A stretch of DNA of 64,000 bases from Edaphochlamys debaryana (lineage: Eukaryota > Chlorophyta > Chlorophyceae > Chlamydomonadales), in NCBI GenBank assembly GCA_016858145.1, contig JAEHOE010000114.1:248001-312000 (forward strand), read 5' to 3'. The notes beneath the pieces are model-generated. The model made no database searches and was not told the DNA's origin. It worked only from the letters and a program-made list of their open reading frames with translations. Below, piece by piece: positions 1 through 11,600 of the stretch. The position numbers were made by a program, and so were the translations under genes. How positions within the stretch are numbered: position 1 is the stretch's first letter; the number at the start of each line of letters is the position of its first letter.

Positions 1-1851
1 GCGCGGGCCAGAGTGGGCTGACGGCGGCGGCGCCGGAGCCGACGAGACGGCGTGCAGCGGCCTGGCGGCGCCGTCGGCGGCGGCAGAGGTGGCGGCGGCG
101 GAGGAGGCGGCGGGGCCGACGGAGGTGGTTGGCGCGGCGGCGGCGGCGGCGGGCGGGGGCGCGGACTGGTAGGCGCGGAGGTGAGGTGGCGGGTGGCTGA
201 GCGAGAGCGGCGGCAGTGACGGCGGCGGCTGCGGCGGGTAGCCGAAGTGCGGCGGCAGGTGCGGCGGCGGCGGCCCACGCGGCATGGCGGGAGCAGGTGG
301 CGGCGGCGGCGGCGGCCCAGGCCAGGAGCTGATGTGGGGCAGGCGCTGGGGCGGCGGCGGCATCACGGCAGGGGTCGGGGCACTGTAGATGGAGGGGTAG
401 GGATCCGAGTGCCGTGCGTACAGCTCGTGGGGCGGCGGCGGCGGCGGCGCAGCCCAGTGTGGCGGCGGCGGCGCTGGCATGCCGTAGTACGGCGGGTAGC
501 CATGGTCGTAGCCGTGCGGGTGGCTGCCGTAGCCGTACGGCATGGGCGCCGAAGACCTGCCGTACAGCGGCGGGGCACCATAGGGAGGCGGGGGGTAGGG
601 TGCCGCGGCGGCGGCGGCAGCAGCCGCGGCGGCGGCAGCGGACGCGCCCGCAAACGGGCCGCTGTTGTACGGCAGCGGGGGCTCCTGGCCGCCGTCGGAA
701 GCGGGGGACGTGACGCCGCCGCCAGTGCTGCTGTCCCGCCGGGCGCTGCCAGCCGCCGCCGCTGCCGCCGCCACCGCCGCCGCTGGTGTCGTCACGGTGG
801 AGCCAGCCGACTCGCGGCGCTCGACGTAGCCTCCGTCGCTGCTGTCGCCGTAGGGCTGGTGGTGACTGTACGGCGGTGATGACGTCATGCCGTACGGCCC
901 GGCCAGCGATGGCGGCGTGGGCATGAAGCCGGGGGGGCCGCCGGCGGGGACAGCACCGTAGGGGGGATAGGGGTAGGGCTCAGCAGGTGGCGGGTAGGGG
1001 TAGGGATACGGAGCGGGCGGGGAGCGGGCAGGGGGCGGGGGAGGATGGGCGGGGAGGTGGTGGGGAGGCGGCGGCGGCGCGGTGGCGGCGGCGGGGGCCG
1101 TGGGCATACGGGCGCCGGAGGGTGGCGGCGGCGGCATGGCAGCGGCGGCGCCAGCGTGGCCGTCACTCGCTGCCGGCATGCCGACGGCGCCGTCAGTGTT
1201 GGCAGACCCAGCGGCACCGCCAGCGCTGGCGGAGGCCCCGGGGCGGATCTTGCCGGCGCCGAAGGCGCCGCCGACGGTGCAGCGCATAGCAGCGGCGCCG
1301 GCAGCAGGGCCGTCATCCGCCTCGTCGTCGTCACCGCTCTCGCCAGCGGCCTCGCTGCCGCCGCCGTCAGGGCAGTCGCCCGCCGGCGGGTCGGCGGCGG
1401 CGTCACAAGCACCGGCTGCCGGTGCCGCCGCCGCCGCCGACGGCGGCGGCGCGGCGCCGACCGCGCCCAGCAGCAGCGCCGTCAGCTCAACCGAGCCCAT
1501 GCTGACTAATCGGCCGTTGGTGTTGCTGCCCAGGCACCAACCGCCGGCGTAACCGTCGTGGCCGTCGTGGGGCCCAAACAGGCCCTCGCCGCACAAGAAG
1601 CCGCCGCCGGGTGACGGCGCGACGTTGAGGCTGCCGCCACGGCGCGGGCGGACCGACCCGCCGCCGCCGCCGCCGTCAGCGTTGAAGCCGCCGCCGCCGC
1701 CGCCGTAGTGGCCGCAGGCGGCAAAGGCCGAGACGGGGTGGTGCGGGCCATCTTGGATAGCCGAGTCGGCGGCGTGACCGTTGGTGTAACCGACAGGGCC
1801 GTTAGGGTTTTGGCCGTTGGAGCCCTCGCCACACTGGGGAAAGGGAGCCAT
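1..1851 (-). CDS. Gly/Pro/Tyr-rich low-complexity protein, 5' part only (runs off the left edge)
   Basis: An ATG at 1851 (minus strand) opens a frame of 617 codons that reaches the left edge with no stop; I checked every in-frame triplet. The frame is one long exon. The N-terminus is rich in Gly and Asn, with runs of Gly about 45-60 residues in. An acidic GESGDDDEADDGP stretch follows about 160 residues in, and then a long Pro/Tyr/His-rich part with repeated YPYPYP and PPYYG-like pieces and poly-Ala runs. I see no catalytic motif, signal peptide or membrane segment. Such composition is common in algal transcription factors, RNA-binding proteins and coactivators, but the diagnostic domain would lie beyond the edge. 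The start is chosen because it is the first ATG and the frame closes soon upstream. Function unknown. Confidence 0.6.
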   Translation of the reverse strand, partial: MAPFPQCGEGSNGQNPNGPVGYTNGHAADSAIQDGPHHPVSAFAACGHYGGGGGGFNADGGGGGGSVRPRRGGSLNVAPSPGGGFLCGEGLFGPHDGHDGYAGGWCLGSNTNGRLVSMGSVELTALLLGAVGAAPPPSAAAAAPAAGACDAAADPPAGDCPDGGGSEAAGESGDDDEADDGPAAGAAAMRCTVGGAFGAGKIRPGASASAGGAAGSANTDGAVGMPAASDGHAGAAAAMPPPPPSGARMPTAPAAATAPPPPPHHLPAHPPPPPARSPPAPYPYPYPPPAEPYPYPPYGAVPAGGPPGFMPTPPSLAGPYGMTSSPPYSHHQPYGDSSDGGYVERRESAGSTVTTPAAAVAAAAAAAGSARRDSSTGGGVTSPASDGGQEPPLPYNSGPFAGASAAAAAAAAAAAAAPYPPPPYGAPPLYGRSSAPMPYGYGSHPHGYDHGYPPYYGMPAPPPPHWAAPPPPPPHELYARHSDPYPSIYSAPTPAVMPPPPQRLPHISSWPGPPPPPPPAPAMPRGPPPPHLPPHFGYPPQPPPSLPPLSLSHPPPHLRAYQSAPPPAAAAAAPTTSVGPAASSAAATSAAADGAARPLHAVSSAPAPPPSAHSGPR

Positions 1852-4800
1852 CGTGCGGTTGGCGCCAGGACACAGGTGCCGGCCCGATCAAGGCCTGGCT
1901 AGCGTTTGACCCGGGGGTGCGCGAGCTGCCTGCGGGCGGGGAGGGCGGAAGGGAGGAAGGGCGGCGAGGGAGGGGTGGGTCGCTTATCTTGGGGTGCACC
2001 CAACCGTCTGCAGTCGATGCCCCAGCCACGACCCACGGGGGCAAGGGGTCAAGAGGGGTCACGACTGCGGGGAGGAGGCGCCAGGGGCAGCTTCTGCCTA
2101 ACGAACGCGCGTCCGCCAACCGCTCATCACCAACTGCCCCTACACGGCTACAGCCCCGAACGCAGCGCTAACGCACGCGCGCCGCCGCGTTTCAGGCTGT
2201 CGCGGCCGTGTGGGTTGCGCACCAAGCCCCCGGGCGCCCTGGAAGCGAAGCTGCCAGCGCCTGCGAAACACGGACGGAGCGCCCGAAACGCCCCCCGAAA
2301 CCCCGCGCGCTACGCCCCTGGGCGCATGCCAGGAGGCGAGCGCGGGCCGCAAAGCAGCAAGCGACCGCGCGGGGGGGAGCGAGAGGGGGAAACGGGGCGG
2401 GGGAAAACGCGCGCCGGCACTGCTCCTAACAACGCCCAAACGCGTGCAACGACGCGGCCGCTCACAACGCAAGCACAAGAGGCTCAAGGATGCATCAAGG
2501 AGCGACGCGGCGGGCGGCGGGGGGCTGCTCTAGGCCGCTCCGAGCCCAAAACGCCGGGTCGGCCCCGAGGGTTTGGGAGCGGGAAGTTCGCGCACCCAGT
2601 CGACCCGCCAACGATCGCCCCTGCCAAGCTTGCAAACGCGCCAGCCTCAGCTCACCTGAGGACCCTGGATTGGCGCGCCGCAGCTAGCGCAGCCGCTGGG
2701 GCCGCCCGCGACACACGGGGCGCGGCGCGGGCGCGGCTCCGTTGCCAGCTCGTGTAACGGGGCTAGGCTCGTTTGTTTCGGGTCGTGGGCTCTAGTATCT
2801 GCAGGTGCAGCAAGTGTCGGGAGGCGTGAAAGCTCGGGGCCGCGGCGGCACAGTTATCAAAGCCCTCGCGACGATTCGCGCCGATCTGCCCTGCCTCGAG
2901 AACGCCGCCCGCGCGGCTGACGCAGCGTTTGGCATCGCCCGCAACCGCAGTCCTCAGCTTGTCTGTAATTATGCTGCTTGCAGAAATGGTGAGTGCCTGA
3001 AGCGGGCGGCCGGCGGTGGGGCGACTCGGTTTCCGTATAGCCCAACCGCGCTCCGACGAGGCGACCGAAACCCCTTCACCCGCCGGTTCACAAAGTTCCG
3101 CCGCTTGCCCCGGCCAGGCCCTCTACGCGCCACCCCGCCCATGCCAAAGCGTGCTGCCCTTCGGATGTGTTCGCGGCTAAAACGGGGCCGATCAGGGACT
3201 GGGAACTACGACAGGCCGGGGGCGAGTACCCCCCTCGAATGGCGCTCCAGCCCAACACAGGCCCCGTGGGGGCTCCCCCCCGCTCGCACGCCGCCACTGC
3301 TTGGCACCCCCCCTGAGCCCCACCCACCTCCAGCATTGGCTCGTATTGCTCCACGGGGGCGCGGGCGGGAGTGGTGCGTGCCTCGGCCCTGATGGGGTGC
3401 GAACGAACCCGGTTACTGTGGGCCCGATACGTCCTTACGAAGCTCCAGACTTGGACGAGCGATGCAAGCGAGAGGTGGAGCCGCCTGAAAGCGCCGCCCT
3501 TCCAGCTTCCCCTGCGGAACGATATGAAGGGATTGGCCACAGCTAAAACGCAGGGTGCATCTTTGCTCTGGGCGCCAAGGCGGGCCGACTGCGCCGTCCT
3601 GAGCGGGCGCGAACTCGGGACAGCGAGTCGCGGCCAAATTCCAGATCTCTGGGACGTGCCGACGGGCGAGGCGGGGCCGCGCCAAAGCCCTGGCTCTCTA
3701 TCATGGCGCGCAAACGCGTGCAAGCGGACCGCTGCAAGGGCAGAGCAGGCGGGCTATGCGGGCTATGCGGGCCAGGGAAGCCCGACGCGTGCCGCTGCTG
3801 GGCTCCGGCCAGGGTCGGCCGGCGTTGGCGCGTTGCCTCCCCGCCAAAGGCCTAGCTGCCCTTGACGATGGCGAACCCCGCGACCCAGCACACACACTTC
3901 AATCCACCTTGCGCGTGTGCCGCTCTGCACAGCGCCCATACGCCGCCCGGCTTGTGTGCGGGGAAGCCCACCAACCCCTGGCACCCGCTGCGGGCCCCTC
4001 GGCCCTGCGCCTCACCCACAGCACTGCTTGCGAAGCCACGCCGGGTTGAGCCACGCCGGGGCGTTGCTCGGTTGCTAGCACGCACGTTGCGTGCACCGCC
4101 GCAGGGCTGCCGGCCTGTGCACGCCGAATTGCCGGACTTGGCCCTCGGCCGCCGATTGGTGTTGTGGGACGGCTTGTGGCGGCACGGCTGCAGGGGACAA
4201 CGTGGGGCACGCTGGTGAAGGCGAGGGAGACACGCCCGCACGCAGACGGAGTGGCGGACAGGGTGCATTCCAAAGGGCGCCGTTTGCCATGGCTCCACGA
4301 GCCCCTGCTCTGTCCCTCCCGCTGCTCTGGTCCCATACCCCCCTGCAGCTAAACAGTAGGCCGGGCCGTGCCCCCGAACCCTCGCTCATTGCGGTATGCG
4401 GCTCCGCCCACTTCCGCCCAAGCCCGCTCGCTCACCAACGGTTTCGCCGCCGCCGCCGGGGGCGGCACCCGCCCAGAGGTCGGCGGCGGCGGCCGGACGC
4501 ACGCTGTAGGGATGTGCGGCGCTGCATACCGTTGCGAGACGTGAACACGCTACTGGTCTGGAGACGGGGCCCCGGGTCAGAGCGGTGGAGTCCTTGTTGC
4601 TTACAGCCTCTCAGGTCCCAAGGTCGCCGCCGTATCAGTGCCGCATGCACTCACTCAGAAGTCTCAGTACAAGCACTGCCCTGCCTCGAAAGCATAAGGC
4701 CGATATCCATCCGCACCACAATCATGACGTCTCGGGTGCGTCCCGTGTCCATTTGCTTTGGTCATTTCCCATTTCGTGCTATGCCCTAAGCGTCGTCGCT

Positions 4801-6320
4801 GCCATAGTGTAAACGCGCAGGACTCCTGCGTCCTGCGCCGCGCATTTGCGCCTTAAGCCTCTGCTCGTGCCCATGATGCAATATCAACCCAAGCGTCGCA
4901 GGAACGGCCCGTCGCCGGACAATGGAATGCCGACGAGGCGGGGCGACCGCCCTGCAGCCAGTATATACTAGAGAGCCCTCCTGGTGCCCCGCAACTCTGC
5001 CAAAATCTGCAGGACAAGTGCTGTAGGGGCCGGAAAGACAGGCTTCGACTCAGCAGCTGTCTCCAGTCTTTCCCAGCAATGAAGCACAAGCCTGAATAAC
5101 CGCAAACTACGCTTCGCAATTATGCCCACCCACAGAGGCACGGCCTCGGGGTCCGTCACAGGATTGGTGCTGCGGTCAGACGCAGGCACATGCACGCACC
5201 CACGCCGCTCGCAAGCACCTATGCATGGGAAAAGCGCGCCAACCACAGCAGTTCCCACATCAACACTCAGGATCCAGAAGAGGCTTTCACCGCGGGCGAG
5301 GCCTTCGTCACTCTCCCCGCTCAACCCGCGCACGTGCACCGCAATGCACAATGATGCTCCGCAACCGACTGAGAGACCTGCCAATGCATGAACACTTTGG
5401 AGACGCTGACTGGCAACAGCACAGCATTGTCACGACTATGACCGGGAGAGCAACTCCCAACAGTGCAACGCACACAAGCTACTTCATTCACCCTGCCCAT
5501 GCCATGAGCGCAAAAAGGCACTTAGCGGACGGGGCTGCCCCGCCCCTGTCCACGCATGTCTCGTCAGTTTTCGCAACCCCAAAGGAGAGAGCCAGGCAGC
5601 GATTCAACTTGCTACCAGCTGCACCCTGTCCCCCGCTCAAGAACCGTCGACCCAAACCCGAGGCCGGGGCCCTGAGGGCACTTGCCTCACAGCGAAACGC
5701 TCTCTCAGCAACAACCGTGTGAACCACGGCGGCTAGACACTTAGCAGGTAACAACAACATAGGCGGAAGCACGGGTCTGCTCACGCGCGAGGGCCGGCAG
5801 GACACTCGCGTCTCTGAAGCTCGACCTCGTCCCTTCACTCGGGACATGGCCAGCAGCTACAGTAAGCGAACACAGCTCTTTAACGCGTGTGTACTGTGCG
5901 CTAGACTAAAGCAGTTATACCCAGCTCCGCCAGGCAACAGGGAAGGCCCATTCGCGGGTAACCCCATTGCATATCAACATACAAAGCGTGCATATCCACC
6001 CGGGAGGGCCGAGGGCCAATGAAGCCTCTGCCGGTAAACATGGCACAACCCGGAGGGGCGACCGCAAACCCCGTCACTCGCTGCGAACCAGCACGCTTAC
6101 AGCCACGGGTTCTTCGGTCTGATTGCACCTGACCTGCGCGCCGGGCGACAACACGCCGCCAGCGCCCCAAGCCCAGGCCTATGAATAACTAAGACGCGCA
6201 AACCCAGAGCCTAGCACAGGGCTGAGTGGGCTTCGCACGGTGAATCTTGCCGGCGCAGCACACGGGCCCGAGCCCCGCCGCGTGCAATGGCAGCAGCGGC
6301 GCCCGGCCGCGCGCTGCCCC
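1852..6320. other. 4.5-kb region without a recognisable gene
   Basis: The first part, to about 2760, is very GC-rich and is probably the 5' leader and promoter of the gene ending at 1851. From about 2760 to 6180 GC drops, stop codons are frequent in all frames, and the open frames have no codon bias, recognisable domain or plausible splice partner. There is a TATATA-like stretch near 4970 and several TGTAA words on the plus strand (for example 2753-2757), but no gene could be attached to them. Old transposon or non-coding RNA content cannot be excluded. Confidence 0.5.
6098..6102 (-). promoter_or_regulatory. Candidate poly(A) signal TGTAA
   Basis: TGTAA on the minus strand about 220 bp downstream of the stop at 6321. 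TGTAA is the usual poly(A) signal in Chlamydomonas and its relatives. Confidence 0.4.
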
Positions 6321-7392
6321 TCATGCCGCCTGCACGGCGACAGACTGCCAGAGGTTGCGCGGGACGCCGCCGCGGCACGTGCCCTCGTACAGGCCGCGAC
6401 GCGTCGACGTCGGCACGCACGGCATGACAGCATCAGCAGCCGTGAAGCCGCAGTCAGCCGCTGCCGCGATTGTCTCGCACGACGGCCGCGCGATGCAGGC
6501 CGACGGCTGCGGAAGGTCGCAGGCCGAGCTGACGTCAGCCTCGGGCGCCGTCCAGGCCATGGAACGGGCAAAGGCGGCGGTGGCGGCAGCGGTGGCGACG
6601 GCCAGGGCGGCGGCGTCCGCGGCCCGGGCGGCCGCGTCGGCGCCGCGGGAGCGCTGCTTGTCGGCGGCGGCGTGCGAGGCGGCCAGGCTGGCGAGCGAGG
6701 GCGGGGAGGAGAGGGCGGTGCAGAGGTCCGAGAGGGCGATAGGGGCTGCGGGGTAGGAGGAGGGCACGCACACAGTGCACAGAAGTTAGTTGGAAGACGG
6801 AAGGCGAAAAGCCGACGAGAAGGTCACAGGGTGAGGGTGGCGCCCTGGGCCTGGCGGGGGCTCGAAGCAGCCAGACGTGGGCACCGTGGCGACGCGGCTC
6901 ACCCTGGGTTGCGGCGACCGGCAGCGAAGCCGATGCCGTCATGGTTGCGGACGCCTCGCAAGAGCTCTGCAGGAGAGCCAGCGCGGCGCGCACCGGCCTT
7001 CCGCGCCTGACGGTGCCCTCCGATGCATCGGAGGAAGACTGCCAGGCGTCCAGGTGGCAGTCCGAGCCGCTTGACGAGCAGTCATCGCTGAAGCGGCTGC
7101 TCGCCGAGGGCGCGCAAATGTTGGCGACTACAGTGTGCTGCTCGCAGGGCGAGAACGGGCTCAAAATAGAGTCCGCTACCATGGCGCCCAGGCAGCACTC
7201 CGCGGACGCAAGCGCGCCGGGCCAGCCGTGCTGGTAGACTTGTGGAATTGGCACAGGCGGGCTGGGGCTGCGAGCCTTGCGCGCGACAGCCGCGAACGGG
7301 CTCTCGTGGCGCTGCGCCCGCTGCAAGTGATGGGGAATGCTGGACGGAAGCCAGGCGTCAAGAGAGCCCACGACGGTACCAGAGCTAACCAT
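6321..7392 (-). CDS. SLDAW-family protein of unknown function (member B)
   Basis: Two exons, 7392-6903 and 6745-6321, joined at GTGAGC/CCGCAG in phase 1, give 304 residues. I do not recognise the family from literature, but it is clearly related to the genes at 40183 and 45649. All three share GSLDAWLPS (here residues 9-17), a PVPIP piece, SPFSP, an alternating Ala/Ser-rich middle with the motif AAFARSMAW, and a C-terminal motif RRGLYEGTCRGGVPR. The intron lies at the equivalent place and in the same phase in all three. No signal peptide or membrane segment is obvious; the middle is low-complexity Ala-rich and may be helical. The start is the ATG immediately before the shared motif; the frame stays open upstream without another convincing ATG. 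A 1931-bp tandem array begins 220 bp upstream, so its promoter abuts repetitive DNA. Function unknown. Confidence 0.6.
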
Positions 7393-8300
7393 TGGGTTGC
7401 TGGAATAAGGGACCTGTGGTGCACAGGACAACGAAAGGGGTCGTGAGCCCAAGACACAATTCTGCAATCGGGGTCGCGTCGCAGCGCATAAGCAACGATC
7501 TTGGAACATAGCTATGCAATTCGTGTAAGAATGAGCAGTTGCGGGCAATCTCGGCCACAAGCAGTGCGCGGTGCGAGCAGACGACAGCCAAACGACCTCG
7601 CGAAAGCCGCCGCGGCCCCCCACAGACTGCTCGCGCGGCCACTCCGCTAGGCAGCCTCAGCCAGCAGTGCACAGATCGTCTACTGCGCGCGCGCTCGCAC
7701 CGGCACTCACCGGGACCAACACGTGCGGGGGTGCTGGTGATGTGCAAAGGAGGCTGGACCCCCGTGCGCGTCCCAAGCGGAGGGAGCCGCGGGCTGTTCG
7801 TTCACTTGGTGCCTTGCACGTTAAGCTACAGAGCCCTGCTGTGCGGGCTGGAGCGGCCGGCGTAAAAGCGGAGGCGCTGGAACTCGTGGGTGGCTGCTGA
7901 CCTCGACGAGCCGGATAGCTGCTGCTGCTGCTGCTGCCTGGGGCGAGCGCTAGCGGGCAAGCTTGTGTGTGAGCTGGGGACTGGCGCTTGGTTTGCAGCC
8001 GGCCGTCGTTGGCATGCGCACCACATGCTTGCAGATGGCACCCACGTGCGTCGTACAGGACAAAAGTGACGAGAAAGCGCAGAGAATGCTGGCCGGCCTC
8101 CATGGTTGCGGCGGTAGAGCGCCAACTGGCGCTGTGGACGGGGCGTGGGCGAGGGGGCTGCTTCGCAGTTGCGTTATGGTTTGGGCATGCCGCGCCGGGA
8201 GTGGGCCGGGGGGCCGTCTCCCTGGCTGCGCGCATAGCTCGGCCAGCGCGCTGCGGACACGAGGAGGAGGCAGTTCATACAGAGACGGTCTGGCGCTTTA

Positions 8301-8318
8301 GGGTTCGAGCGCGAACCC
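8301..8318. repeat. Hairpin inside the 1931-bp unit
   Basis: GGGTTCG, 4-base loop AGCG, CGAACCC: a perfect 7-bp stem. It recurs at the same place in the next three units; the partial fifth unit ends before it. Confidence 0.6.
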
Positions 8319-8675
8319 CAGTCGCGCTTGCAGTCAGAAGCTCTTACCGCATCGCTACCTCATGGCCGGCCATGTAAGGGGATTGTGCTAACTTCAGACT
8401 CAGAGCTGTAGGCATCGACCGAGGTCCAGGTCCCCGGGGCATTCGTCATGCTTCGACGAGAAGACCGTCGCCCGGTTAGAATCCAGCGCGCAGATATGCT
8501 GGTGACTGATGCACCGCGTGCAGTGCGATCTCGATGCGTCGATGCGTTGATACGTTCGACATGTCCACATGTCCCACATGTACATGCGCGCGCTCACGCC
8601 CCCCTTCGGCTCGGGGCTGCCGGGGGCGCGCCCGCGCACCCGCGCTTTCGCCCCCTCCTGCGCTGCTGCACATTT

Positions 8676-8689
8676 ACCGGAATTCCGGT
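8676..8689. repeat. 14-bp perfect palindrome inside the 1931-bp unit
   Basis: ACCGGAATTCCGGT equals its own reverse complement. It recurs in each complete unit at a 1931-bp spacing. Confidence 0.7.
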
Positions 8690-11600
8690 CATACCTCTCT
8701 GGCCAGGGTCCCTTCGGAGGGTGTTCAGAGTGCTTGCCGCTCGGCATGGCCTTCACCCCGCCAGACCCCACCGCCCCCTGCAGGCCGCAGGCCATTCGAA
8801 ATCTGGAACCAGCAGATCGCCATCGGAGTGTGAGGTAGACACGTCGAAGGAGGGAGAGAGGAGAGCCGCGCCACAATGTGCACCCTTCAGGCCCGCCTGG
8901 GGGGAGGGTGGTCAGTATGGTCAGTATGGTCAGCATTTGTCAGGGCCAGCGCTGTAGCTTGTGAGCATCTTGCACAGACAAGACCCGCCGTTGGCATTGG
9001 CAGCGGCGGCACCTAGGGCCTGCCTACGGTGCCACGCTGCTCGTCGCAGCCCCTCCCTGTCAGGGCGGGCCCTGCCGGCATTTCCGAGGCTCAAGGCCTC
9101 AAGCCCCGAAGCCCCGACCTCCCCCGTGACGACGGCCCCAGTCCTCACTCCTCAGCACCACCGATGCAGGCAAGGCAAACCCTCGCTTCCACGCCAACCG
9201 CAATCTGACGCTTGGGGTTCATGGCTGTTACCCAAGAGGAGCCGTGTGTGGCCTCGTCATTTGCTTGGCACTGCATTCTGCTTCCCGCTCCCCGCTTCTG
9301 CTGATCCCGAGAGGCGTGCCCGCTGCCCGGTCCTGCGGGGCGAGCCCACTGAGCCACGTGTGTACGGCCTGTGCGGGAGCTCACGGCGGGTGACTTGTAC
9401 TGCTCTCGTGTGAACACGGCAACCAAGATGCTGTGACACTTGATTGATTGGTGACGCCTGTTGCGACTTGACGCAGGTTGCGTGGCGGCAATGAGGACGC
9501 GGGAGGGCTCGACGGGCCTGCTAGCGCAGCGGCTCGCCCCTGGCGGCCCCCCACAGACTGCTCGCGCGGCCACTCCGCTAGGCAGCCTCAGCCAGCAGTG
9601 CACAGATCGTCTATTGCGCGCGCGCTTGCACCGGCACTCACCGGGACCAACACGTGCGGGGGTGCTGGTGATGTGCAAAGGAGGCTGGACCCCCGTGCGC
9701 GTCCCAAGCGGAGGGAGCCGCGGGCTGTTCGTTCACTTGGTGCCTTGCACGTTAAGCTACAGAGCCCTGCTGTGCGGGCTGGAGCGGCCGGCGTAAAAGC
9801 GGAGGCGCTGGAACTCGTGGGTGGCTGCTGACCTCGACGAGCCGGATAGCTGCTGCTGCTGCTGCTGCCTGGGGCGAGCGCTAGCGAGCAAGCTTGTGTG
9901 TGAGCTGGGGACTGGCGCTTGGTTTGCAGCCGGCCGTCGTTGGCATGCGCACCACATGCTTGCAGATGGCACCCACGTGCATCGTACAGGACAAAAGTGA
10001 CGAGAAAGCGCAGAGAATGCTGGCCGGCCTCCATGGTTGCGGCGGTAGAGCGCCAACTGGCGCTGTGGACGGGGCGTGGGCGAGGGGGCTGCTTCGCAGT
10101 TGCGTTATGGTTTGGGCATGCCGCGCCGGGAGTGGGCCGGGGGGCCGTCTCCCTGGCTGCGCGCATAGCTCGGCCAGCGCGCTGCGGACACGAGGAGGAG
10201 GCAGTTCATACAGAGACGGTCTGGCGCTTTAGGGTTCGAGCGCGAACCCCAGTCGCGCTTGCAGTCAGAAGCTCTTACCGCATCGCTACCTCATGGCCGG
10301 CCATGTAAGGGGATTGTGCTAACTTCAGACTCAGAGCTGTAGGCATCGACCGAGGTCCAGGTCCCCGGGGCATTCGTCATGCTTCGACGAGAAGACCGTC
10401 GCCCGGTTAGAATCCAGCGCGCAGATATGCTGGTGACTGATGCACCGCGTGCAGTGCGATCTCGATGCGTCGATGCGTTGATACGTTCGACATGTCCACA
10501 TGTCCCACATGTACATGCGCGCGCTCACGCCCCCCTTCGGCTCGGGGCTGCCGGGGGCGCGCCCGCGCACCCGCGCTTTCGCCCCCTCCTGCGCTGCTGC
10601 ACATTTACCGGAATTCCGGTCATACCTCTCTGGCCAGGGTCCCTTCGGAGGGTGTTCAGAGTGCTTGCCGCTCGGCATGGCCTTCACCCCGCCAGACCCC
10701 ACCGCCCCCTGCAGGCCGCAGGCCATTCGAAATCTGGAACCAGCAGATCGCCATCGGAGTGTGAGGTAGACACGTCGAAGGAGGGAGAGAGGAGAGCCGC
10801 GCCACAATGTGCACCCTTCAGGCCCGCCTGGGGGGAGGGTGGTCAGTATGGTCAGTATGGTCAGCATTTGTCAGGGCCAGCGCTGTAGCTTGTGAGCATC
10901 TTGCACAGACAAGACCCGCCGTTGGCATTGGCAGCGGCGGCACCTAGGGCCTGCCTACGGTGCCACGCTGCTCGTCGCAGCCCCTCCCTGTCAGGGCGGG
11001 CCCTGCCGGCATTTCCGAGGCTCAAGGCCTCAAGCCCCGAAGCCCCGACCTCCCCCGTGACGACGGCCCCAGTCCTCACTCCTCAGCACCACCGATGCAG
11101 GCAAGGCAAACCCTCGCTTCCACGCCAACCGCAATCTGACGCTTGGGGTTCATGGCTGTTACCCAAGAGGAGCCGTGTGTGGCCTCGTCATTTGCTTGGC
11201 ACTGCATTCTGCTTCCCGCTCCCCGCTTCTGCTGATCCCGAGAGGCGTGCCCGCTGCCCGGTCCTGCGGGGCGAGCCCACTGAGCCACGTGTGTACGGCC
11301 TGTGCGGGAGCTCACGGCGGGTGACTTGTACTGCTCTCGTGTGAACACGGCAACCAAGATGCTGTGACACTTGATTGATTGGTGACGCCTGTTGCGACTT
11401 GACGCAGGTTGCGTGGCGGCAATGAGGACGCGGGAGGGCTCGACGGGCCTGCTAGCGCAGCGGCTCGCCCCTGGCGGCCCCCCACAGACTGCTCGCGCGG
11501 CCACTCCGCTAGGCAGCCTCAGCCAGCAGTGCACAGATCGTCTATTGCGCGCGCGCTTGCACCGGCACTCACCGGGACCAACACGTGCGGGGGTGCTGGT

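Noticed and set aside
1906..2757. 283-codon plus-strand open frame
   Set aside because: It lies in extremely GC-rich upstream sequence where stops are rare. It has no domain, and its composition is random Arg/Pro/Gly.
6535..7623. 362-codon single-exon version of the SLDAW gene
   Set aside because: Past 6903 it becomes Arg-rich shadow sequence. The GTGAGC/CCGCAG junction brings in the conserved C-terminal motif.
7657..8235. 192-codon open frame repeated in every 1931-bp unit as a multicopy gene
   Set aside because: Competing frames on both strands are equally open and conserved simply because the copies are nearly identical. It has no domain, no codon bias and no start context.
8299..8306. 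Telomere-like word (TTTAGGG) in the array unit
   Set aside because: It occurs once per 1931 bp, not in tandem; it is chance or part of the hairpin.
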